Notes under the pieces: generated by a model
Database searches by the model: none
Seen by the model: only the letters and a program-made list of their open reading frames with translations
What the model was told of the DNA's origin: nothing
Translations under genes and position numbers: made by a program
Shown: one piece after another, positions 56,328-64,000 of the stretch
Numbering within the stretch: the first letter of the stretch is position 1
Layout: each line of letters starts with the position of its first letter
Source: Lepus europaeus
Lineage: Eukaryota; Chordata; Mammalia; Lagomorpha; Leporidae
Assembly (NCBI RefSeq): GCF_033115175.1
Contig: NC_084850.1
Location: 19,251,218 to 19,315,217, forward strand
Length of the DNA stretch: 64,000 bases
Direction of reading: 5' to 3'

Positions 56328-59300
56328 ACAGAGAGAGAGACAGAGACAGAGAGAGAAATTGAAAGGTAGAGAATGTATGAGTGTTAGAGTGGTGGTGTGG
56401 GAGCAGGATTTCTCAGGTCTCCACTGCTGTTGACTTTCTAGAACCTGGCCTCCTCCATCAGGGCCACAGGGGCCCAAAGTCAATGGTAATTGTGAGCTGA
56501 ACCTCCCCATTTCCCTTCTGCATTTTCACTGATAAATCAACTAGATTATCCACTGAAAGACACTGCACATAGAGAAACAAAATGGAACTTGGTTAATTAT
56601 TTGTGGTTTACTCAGAATTCTATCTGTGCATAATGACCTTGTCTTTTCATAGGATTCTCTGGACTTGCTGCTGCAGAATATAATCTCTTACGGAGCAAGA
56701 CCTGTTTGGGCTTCACTCACCCTGCCATTCCTTTATTATAGCCCTGCATGCCTTGGGATATATAATAAATAGTACTCCATGAGGAGGATCCTAGGGTTAT
56801 AAATAGGCAGTTCAACAGGGGGTGCTTTTAACTGCTTCTCTGTGTTACGAAGACCACCAGCATGAGCTCAGCAGCAGCCCGTGTGGTAACACTGTTCAGA
56901 GTTTGAGTAAGCCAAATGATGTGAAACCGGTCCCGTGGTTCACTTGGCTTGCATCAGTCACATTGACAAACACTGAAGCATCCGCTTGCAATTCAAATAC
57001 TCCTCCCAAGTGGATGGATTGCTGCTCACAAGTTTTGGAGGAACTGCGGGCATTTGCTGCTCTGAGTAGGATTCGTTCTGATCCACCAGCAGACTTCAGG
57101 CATAAGCTGGCTATAAATGGAGCTTGACTTGAAGGTTCCTGATTGGAACAGAAGGTGACTTGGGCATAGATATAATAGAATCCTTGTCTTTTCACTTTCA
57201 GCTGTTTCCCATTTTCAAGAGTTACCAAAGTGTTGCTCATGGTGTAATATCCTTTTTTAGCCCACTGTAGAACTGTAACAGAATTGGAAAATTTGTGGTG
57301 AGGAGAAGCAGAGCAAGGTTCACATTCTAACAGAAAATGTAGTTTAATGTTGGATACTGCTTTGTGTAGGAATGGATTGTCAAGGCTCTGTCTAGGTCTC
57401 AGTGTCTCCAGAGAAGTTTTGTCTAACATTCAGCATGGGTTTTAGAATCAGACAGAGTCCTGCCTTTTTACAAGATTGGGCAAGACAATCTCTCCAAACT
57501 TAATTTCCTCATTGAAAACACAGGGCCAATATGGAATACACATGAGGTTTTCATGGAAAGTGCACATTACGAAAAAAAAAAAACTATGCATTCATTTTTT
57601 CAGAAGAATAAACTTATCCTTTAATTTCGTTTTCAATAACTTTTTGAAGTGTCCTTATATTTCTGAGACTTGTGAGAATTAACATATTGCAGTGAGTTTC
57701 CCTCTCCCTTTAGAGTTCTTAAGCCCTTGAACTAGATAAAGTACAAGTGATTTTAAAATTTCATATCATAAATTATGCATATCAAATCATTCAGGCAAAA
57801 TCTTTGCTAATATCAAGATGGATACCTTGCTTGCCTTGATTTTTACAAAGTAAAGAATTGTTAGTCTGCCTGTTTCAGCTTCAGCCCAGAGAAAAGACCC
57901 CATTTCTTCCTACCTGACTGTACTGTGGCAAACCCAACTCTCCTCCCACAGCAAGGACTAAAATTAGGCAAGGAAGTATGAAAATAAACTGTGTGTTCAT
58001 TTCACTGTGTGTTTTGATCTATCATTGTAATGGGTGCTACCAACTTGAAAGTACCCATATTCTTGTGGCTAAGCCAGAGTACCCACCAACAAGGTGCCAT
58101 TTTATTGGCTGAGAGGTTGAGTGGGTTCAAAGTAGTGTGTGCATTCCATTTCAAATCTCAGCTCCCACAGAGAGTGAGACTGACTATTGAGGGTGGTGGC
58201 TGGGGGAGAAGTGAAAGCATAGACACATTTTCTTCCTTGAGCTTCTAAAACATTGATTCTTATTTGGTGGTCTTAGGCTTATTGGGGCACAAGATCCTAT
58301 CTAGTTGGAGTCATTCTTTAGTAGCAGTGAGACATCCTGAAATGCCTGATGTATTTGGACCATCCACGCTACTCCAGAAATCATGCTTCCTTACGATGTT
58401 TTCACTTTGGGGTCATTTAATTGAGAAAAAGGGGTAGATTCTCTACCTTATAGTCCACTAAACTTACTTTTAATTTTAGTCCTTGCTACGGGATATAGGT
58501 CAAGTTCACAACAGCATGAAAAGGTAGGAATGGGATGTTTGGGACTAGGGTGGGGGAAGAATGCTACTGTCTTTCCATCTGATCCTCTGCAGACCAACTC
58601 TGATGCACACTATAAAATATTGTAAGGCCAATGTCAGTCATGAGACTTTTGGAGGAATATGAGCTCCATGAAATATATACAGGGCAAGGATTTAGACACA
58701 GATGGGCAAAGGACAGTGAGAAATTGTTCTAGGTTTCTCTGCTGTCATCCAATCCAAAAGATAAGGTGACATGTGAACAACCAATCCGGACATGGCAATA
58801 TAATCATGATGTTCTCCCATAAGGGTATTTTCTGAGAAAGCTGTAATTGACATAATTATTAAATACTGTGTGAATAATTGATATTAATGAGGAGCTGTAT
58901 GCCACTGCTCTGACATTCCAGCCATGATGAAATAAGTAGCAGCACCTTAAATTTGTATAGCACTTGGCAGCATAACTTTTTTTCCACATTAACTTTTTCA
59001 ATGATCAACTCTCCCCACCACACACACACGAAATAGGTGAGTCAGGAAATGATTGTTGAGGTAAAGGGACTTACCTAAGGTCACCCAAGAAATTACTGGT
59101 CATGGTTCCTGAACCTCAGTTTTCAAAAACTCCCTTTCTAGCGCTCTTTTCCCAAACCATGATCTAAACCACTCATGCAAGTGTTACACACACTGAGAAG
59201 CCCTAGCTGCCTCAGAGCTGAGGTGGTATCTCTCTTTCAAACACACACACACACACACACTATTTAAAACTCCATTGCAGAGCACTCTGATTAATTTTTC

Positions 59301-61920
59301 AAAGACTGCTTTCATGCTCTTGCCTTTCTGCAGATGGAGGATTTTATGCTAGCGTGTATGTTTCCATTCATTTATCAGATGCAACACATTCTCCAGTACC
59401 AGCTACTGCAAGGTACAGATTTGGGGAAAAAAATCTAAAGGCTACAATGATGGCAGAACATATATGGAAATAAAATCGTTCAGAGTTGAAAAGATCATAC
59501 TGTGTTGTCTGTTGTTACTTCATTGGAAAATATAACGTCTTGGCACCTATTGATCTCTAAAGAATGATTTTAATTTTAAATTCCCTGAGGTTGGCTCCAG
59601 TGAGGCTGGGGTTAATCATTGGGGGACTGACAGATGGCAGGAAATATCCCCTGAGGCCCATTTACACCGAGAAGAGGGGTTAGGAGGAGGGGTACTCTAT
59701 TGCTCCTATGCTGTCAAAATAATAGTCCCTCCACCCAGTAATTTATCATTTAGAATCAGTCATTGAGCAAGAACATAATGAGAGCATTGGGATTGCTTCC
59801 ACCTCCTCTTGTCCTGCTAAGTCCCATCTTCATTTAAGCTTACTTTGAAGACAAAGGAGAGCATATGAGAGATGTATGGGTAAGTTTTAAATGGGGACTC
59901 AGAGAAATAGAGAAGCCTAACCATTAGGCTGCATTGCTCTAGCATTGCAGCCTTCCCCCTTGGATGGATGACACTCAGTTGCTGTGGGACTTACCAGATG
60001 CTGATTTACTACTGGCCTCACTTATGAGATGTGCTGCAATTTGAGGATCCTGATCACCTGAAATGAAACCAGAGGTGAACTGTCAGGGCAAGGTAACATA
60101 AAACTTCCCACAGAACTATTTGGTCCAGTTACACAACTGTGTAAAATAGAGACTGCCAAAGTAGATTATGCAAAAGGTAAGGTGTAATGACCTGAAATCC
60201 TTCCCAATGAAGGAAAAGTTGGTTTCTAATATCACAGTAATTGAATTAGTTGTTTCCATTGGTTACATTCTCCTAACAGTTTTTCAGCACTTGATTCCAC
60301 TTTATATAGATTGAAACAGGATGCTAAAAAACCTGGTCTTCATTAAGCATGCCTTGAATCTTGCTTTTTAGTAACAAAGTCTTAGTGGGTCCAAGTTCTT
60401 GCCTACACACTTGGCTAGGAAGATGCTTACTCTGTCTGATTCAGTCAAACAGCTGGGCAAACTATTGCTTTTCATGTGAAAGTCCTGCTGGTTCTTAACT
60501 TCAGAATCCATTGTGGAAGTTTCTTCTTTCCAATTCGAACCCTGGTGTCAGGTACTTTGTAGATGACCCATAAATGTTGGTAAATTGCATGATCTACATG
60601 ACTGGTTAAGTTTACCATTTACTTGAAGTCTGCTAGGAAGCATCTGCATTAACTGTTTCCTCAAATGCCACTTTAATTAACAACCAATATGCTGCTGTTT
60701 GGCATATCTTGAAACCACGCTAAAGATGAGACCTTCCTGTAAATCAGAAGACCCTTAAGCATCCAGACCAACGGTTAAGGCCAACTCTGAGAACTCACTT
60801 TCCCTCAGAAAACCCTATCTATGTCACTTTACATACATATTTCTTTGTGTATAACAGTTTTGCACAAGTCATAGCATCATGTTCACTACTTTTATGACAT
60901 GATAGTCTCTAAGAAATCCCTTCTTTGTCATACTTTGCTTTTCAAGTCACTTCTGGCATTATTTTGTTGGTTTGGCATGCTACATTCTAATAGGAACAAG
61001 GAAAAGTTGGTGTCTCCAGAAGAGATAACTGGGTGAGGAAAGGGTCTGGAAAGTGTCATAGAAGGAACAGTGAAAAACACTGGGATGTTTAGCCTTGAGA
61101 AGGAAAAGCTCAATCAAGGTCAGGGGCCCCAATGGCTGTCTTCAAAATTTGGACAACTGCTTTGTGAGAGATGAATTAGACTTTGTTTAGTACAACCCCA
61201 AAGAGCAGAATTGGGTCCAATGAGTGGAAATTACAGAAACAAATTTTGACTGAAGAGAAGGTAAGATTTCCTTCTGGTAGTATAGTAATCTGACTGTAAT
61301 TATTAGAACCATTCAAAGGTAGACCAGGCTGCCTTATGAGGTAGAAGGTACCTCATCTGTAGATGTGTTAGATCAGAGGCCAAATGATCAGTGCTGTTGT
61401 GAACAAATTCTGGCTATGATGCTGTATTTGAGAATCTTCAAGATCCTTTCCAACTCTGAGACATTCAGAATGCTCTGACTTCACTTGCCATCCTTCCCCA
61501 TAAAAAAACTGATTATTGAGGAGTTAGTGTTGCTGCTACCAAATTATGACTTTCCTGTCATTTCTCCCTATGTAAATAGTACCAGGATTAATGGTTTCTT
61601 TGATTAAAGTATTGAACATAATGGAATTTCTTCATACTTGGTGTTGTCAGCATTAAAAGAACATAGTCTTACCCATGAATATGTATACACAAAGCCTTCC
61701 TGAATCACAGGAACCAAGGAAGGTGTGAATTTGACAATTGTGTTCCTGTTTTATTTCCAAGGCTAAAAGTTCCCTGATTTAACACTGGATTGTTGAATAT
61801 GATCAATCTAAATCTTCCTTTTATTTTTAAAACATCATTGAAGTTGATTAATAGCAACTTACCTTTTTGCATTTCAAAATTTATTTCTTTCTTCGGCTCC
61901 TCTTTGTTTAGCATTATATC
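56058..61920 (-). CDS. CD40LG: CD40LG (CD40 ligand, CD154, TNFSF5), exons 3-5 and 3' UTR
   Basis: Type II membrane trimer of the TNF superfamily, expressed mainly on activated CD4 T cells. It binds CD40 on B cells and antigen-presenting cells and drives class switching; human defects cause X-linked hyper-IgM syndrome. Three minus-strand exons of 58, 63 and 377 coding bp have GT-AG borders and join into 165 codons plus stop, matching human residues 97-261 without any length change. The TNF-homology domain is intact: two Cys at human 178 and 218, the NVT glycosylation site at 240, KGYYTM of the CD40 contact at 143-148, and the usual FGLLKL end. Exons 1-2 (cytoplasmic tail, transmembrane helix, stalk) lie beyond 64000. 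The gene converges with ARHGEF6, whose poly(A) signal is 14.3 kb away. Confidence 0.96.
56075..56080 (-). terminator. CD40LG: CD40LG poly(A) signal
   Basis: TTTATT on the plus strand, AATAAA on the minus strand, followed in the transcript direction by a TTGTTGTTCTTT stretch around 56050-56062 that can serve as downstream element. Confidence 0.7.
56088..56096 (-). promoter_or_regulatory. CD40LG: AU-rich nonamer in CD40LG 3' UTR
   Basis: The minus strand reads TTATTTATT just upstream of the AATAAA signal, which matches the core nonamer of AU-rich instability elements found in cytokine mRNAs. Confidence 0.45.
56301..56327 (-). repeat. CA dinucleotide repeat in CD40LG 3' UTR
   Basis: Thirteen and a half GT units on the plus strand, hence (CA)n in the mRNA. 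The human CD40LG 3' UTR also has a polymorphic CA repeat, so position and type are conserved. Confidence 0.9.
56328..56356 (-). promoter_or_regulatory. CD40LG: CU-rich tract of CD40LG 3' UTR (candidate mRNA-stability element)
   Basis: Purine GA/CAGA run on the plus strand, so CU-rich in the mRNA, directly 5' of the CA repeat in transcript order. In human CD40LG a pyrimidine-rich plus CA-repeat region of the 3' UTR binds PTB-containing complexes and stabilises the message. The function here is inferred from composition and position. Confidence 0.55.
56896..57272 (-). CDS. CD40LG: CD40LG exon 5, coding part (most of TNF-homology domain)
   Basis: Starts after TGTTACAG on the minus strand (acceptor bases 57273-57274) and runs 377 bp to the TGA/TAA-type stop at 56896-56898; 124 full codons plus the split Val. 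It encodes [20 protein letters not shown]... to ...SHGTGF-like [14 protein letters not shown]. Both disulfide cysteines (TFCSN and KTCEQQ), the NVT sequon, and the CD40-contact residues Lys143, Tyr145, Tyr146, Arg203 and Gln220 (human numbers) are kept. The open frame extends upstream past the splice site to 57429, but that part is intron. Confidence 0.96.
57545..57658 (+). mobile_element. MITE-like palindromic element, copy 6
   Basis: AGGTTTTCATGGAAAGTGCA at the left, AATAAACTTATCCTTTAATT in the core and AACTTTTTGAAGTGTCC at the right; a 12-A run sits in the middle. Confidence 0.65.
58930..59165 (-). repeat. MIR-type relic, antisense
   Basis: AAAGGGACTTACCTAAGGTC, ACCCAAGAAATTACTGGTC and CCTGAACCTCAGTTTTC are in antisense MIR order. 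Confidence 0.6.
59241..59262. repeat. (CA)n microsatellite
   Basis: Ten or more CA units in CD40LG intron 4. Confidence 0.85.
59995..60057 (-). CDS. CD40LG: CD40LG exon 4
   Basis: 63-bp exon after TTTCAG and before GTAAGT on the minus strand. It encodes (G)[20 protein letters not shown] plus one base of Val. QIAAHLI is the first beta-strand of the TNF-homology domain. With the last codons of exon 3 it forms the KGD integrin-binding tripeptide (human 115-117). Confidence 0.94.
60058..61862 (-). other. CD40LG: CD40LG intron 3
   Basis: 1.8-kb intron, GT-AG on the minus strand. It contains a possible L3/CR1-type relic at 61124-61475; otherwise nothing recognised. Confidence 0.88.
61124..61475 (+). 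repeat. Possible L3/CR1-type relic
   Basis: Ends AGATCCTTTCCAACTCTGAG, the wording typical of the conserved 3' end of CR1/L3 elements. The rest is too diverged to be sure. Confidence 0.35.
61863..61920 (-). CDS. CD40LG: CD40LG exon 3 (stalk, shedding site)
   Basis: 58-bp exon. On the minus strand it follows TTTTAG and precedes GTAAGT. It encodes [19 protein letters not shown] plus one base of Gly. It includes the FE/MQK position where the human protein is cleaved (Glu112-Met113) to give the soluble form. Length equals that of the human exon as I remember it. Confidence 0.94.
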
Positions 61921-64000
61921 CTAAAAGAAGAATCATAGCAAAATGTCATTTTGAAAGAGGCTCTGTTATGGGGTTTTAGAGTTATCATTCATTTGTTATC
62001 TGTCATTACTCTGTTGCCTGCTTCTGGTGAGGATTATCATATAGACTCAGATGCTGTCATTAATTCCATCAGACCAATTAGAAGCCCATGGCTCTGACAG
62101 ATGATCTGACAGCCCAGAAACCTCAGGGGAAAATCTGGGAGCAAAACTGAGGCCTTATTATCTACATTCCAGTGTTCTCTGTAGATGAGAGGCTGAGATA
62201 CTGACCCTTCTGATGACCCTGACCTCCCTGCCTTTGACACATATTGACAAATAAGGTTAAATGTGGAGATGATTCCACCCTAGGAACTGGCATATGGAAT
62301 ATTATTAACATAAAGCATGGTGTGTGTCTATTAGAATAAAATTGGTCAGAAATCTTGTAGGAAAGGGCAATAGCAAGTTTGACCCTGGGAGAGAACTCTT
62401 AGATTCTGAAGACTCTCAGACACTTTAAATGTCAACATCCCTTTCAATGGGCTGAAGAGATTGTCCTGTTGAGATGATTGTCCTGTGTAGCCTGTGTTTA
62501 TTTAGAACAATCAACATTTAGGAAACATAGGTAACCTTCCAATGTTGTTGATGTTCAAATACAAATACAACACTTCTGAAAATATTTCATTTCACTTATA
62601 AAAGGATAGATGGCTATAGGAACAACCTAACAGGAACTTCCATTAGTGCAAGTTGGAAGATAATAAAGAATATTATTACCATTTTAAAGACACTGTACAA
62701 AAGGCCTGGAGAGCTTCACTGGCCAGTATGAGGTCACCCAAAAAGTCTAACATTTAAACCTACAATAGAAACTGAGCTCACACATTCACATTCACGAATT
62801 GGCCTCCTCAATTCATTCTATCAGTCTATATTCTGAGCACAAAGGGAGAAGACAGCAGTATTTTCACACCTTCTGATAATTAAAGTCCTATGCTGCTTCC
62901 CATTCCTGAAATTAGTTGTCTATAGGGCCCTTACTTTGAATTCTTCCCCTAGAAATTTGTGTTGTTACATTGACTGTGTTGCTGTAAGCTCAACTCAGTT
63001 CCCAGATGTGAGAACATAAGTCACAGAGCCCCAAAGGGAACCCGAGCCTCGAAAAGCTCACATGGGCCACAGAGCTTAAACTTTCCATTTGAGCTGAAGT
63101 GGGGCACTATGAAAAACCAGCACAGGAAAATGTTTGTGAGATAACAAGTAAACAAATGACTATTTAGTGTCTTTTAAAAAACTGGAGTGTGATGATTGAG
63201 GTTGAGATACTTTTAGGCTAGGTGGTTGCATTGGTGTCAGGGCTTGGCAATGAAAACGTGAAGTCAGCAGTTTGTCTTTTATTCGCCTAGCCTTGCCTTT
63301 CCGTGAACTTTCCCCCAGCCACACTCCCCAGAGCCTTTTTTTTAATTATTGGCATCACTCCATATCTCAACTGGAAGTCCTTTTAAAGTTGAATTTCAGA
63401 AAATCTGGGATTATTTTTCTCTTAGTGGGAACCCTATGTGGCAGTATGAACACACTGTCCTTTAACTCGAAAAGGCAGTGCTTTGAGCCTATCAAAGGCA
63501 TCTCAGTCATCAACAGGCAGATAATCATAGAAAACTAAACATTCTAGCAGGAGGTGGAGTGTGTAGTAAGTTTTAATGTGAGAGTATGCTATTCAAAATG
63601 ATGCTTCTGCTTACCCTATCGTGAACCCTGTATCCTATCTTTCACTCAAATGCAAACTAGGTGCTATCTGCCTCAGGAGGTAATGAGTTCCTTGTTACCA
63701 GAGGTGTTCAGAAATTGGATGAATATTTGGTAGGAACTGTGGAGAGGAGACAGAAGTACTGGATTGAGAATCAGATTTAAAGATTTCTAAAATCTTGTTG
63801 AGACCTATGATTTGAAGTCCCCAAATTCGAATTTAAAATTGTTCAGATGCAGCCAGGCTGTGGCCCAAAAAGAAAGCATGGTAACATTAGCTGAAAAGAT
63901 AAAAATTCAATCTGGGATTATGATGAGTTGGTCTGCTCTGTTAAAAAAATCTAAAATACTGTTTTAGAGTGAGAAATTTTGAGGAATGGATATTGGAAAT
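61921..64000 (-). other. CD40LG: CD40LG intron 2 (partial)
   Basis: No sequence matching exon 2 (the stalk exon) was found before the window edge, so this intron is at least 2.1 kb. No SINE or L1 was recognised. 63640-63800 has the style of an old L3/CR1 piece. Confidence 0.75.

Larger units (their letters stand above)
56058..56895 (-). other. CD40LG: CD40LG 3' UTR
   Basis: About 840 nt between the stop codon and the poly(A) site, in line with the ~1-kb human 3' UTR. It contains a CU-rich tract next to a CA dinucleotide repeat and an AU-rich nonamer close to the poly(A) signal; each is listed separately. No SINE or L1 was seen within it. The 3' end near 56058 is inferred from the AATAAA position. 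Confidence 0.8.
57273..59994 (-). other. CD40LG: CD40LG intron 4
   Basis: 2.7-kb intron with GT-AG borders on the minus strand. It contains a MITE copy (57545-57658), a MIR relic (58930-59165) and a (CA)n run at about 59241-59262. Confidence 0.88.

Noticed and set aside
56822-57127. 101-codon plus-strand frame across CD40LG exon 5
   Set aside because: It is the antisense shadow of the TNF-homology coding sequence.
57273-57429. Upstream extension of the CD40LG exon 5 open frame to an ATG at 57429
   Set aside because: The TTACAG acceptor and continuity with exon 4 place the exon start at 57272; the extension is intron.
61921-64000. Search for CD40LG exon 2 on the minus strand
   Set aside because: No match to the stalk-encoding sequence was found; intron 2 runs beyond the window.

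Overview
This is nuclear DNA of a placental mammal, almost certainly a lagomorph and most likely the European rabbit. About twenty copies of the lagomorph tRNA-derived C-repeat SINE occur here, together with rabbit-type L1 3' ends, MIR/L2 relics, long introns and GT-AG splice sites. There is no prokaryotic gene organisation, and most short open frames are chance frames inside repeats.

Two protein-coding genes are present, tail to tail. The plus strand carries the 3' two-thirds of ARHGEF6 (alpha-PIX/Cool-2, a Rac/Cdc42 exchange factor). Thirteen coding exons lie between 13487 and 39452, followed by a 3' UTR of about 2.3 kb ending near 41725. They encode the last ~428 residues: the end of the DH domain, the PH domain, the proline-rich linker (including a 21-nt microexon), the GIT-binding region and the C-terminal coiled coil. 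The minus strand carries exons 3-5 of CD40LG (CD40 ligand, CD154): exon 3 at 61863-61920, exon 4 at 59995-60057, exon 5 coding part at 56896-57272, and a 3' UTR reaching about 56058. Human ARHGEF6 and CD40LG are likewise adjacent and convergent at Xq26.3, so the window is X-chromosomal by synteny. The 5' exons of both genes lie outside the window.

Layout: 1-13486 is one ARHGEF6 intron. It contains an ancient L1 fragment that was split by two younger L1 copies, which were themselves split by SINEs. 13487-41725 holds the ARHGEF6 exons, with a 3.5-kb antisense L1 in the intron at 28462-33219. 41726-56057 is intergenic. It holds a 5.6-kb L1 that keeps its apparent 5' end and ORF2 but lacks ORF1, inserted into an older L1, then a dense run of eight C-SINEs. 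56058-64000 is CD40LG.

The two genes do not form a pathway unit. ARHGEF6 acts at focal adhesions and in actin/PAK signalling. CD40LG is the T-cell co-stimulatory TNF-family ligand. I found no undescribed multi-gene system. The most notable items are the ORF1-less L1, a dispersed ~120-bp palindromic mariner-like MITE, the conserved microexon, and the CU/CA and AU-rich elements in the CD40LG 3' UTR.
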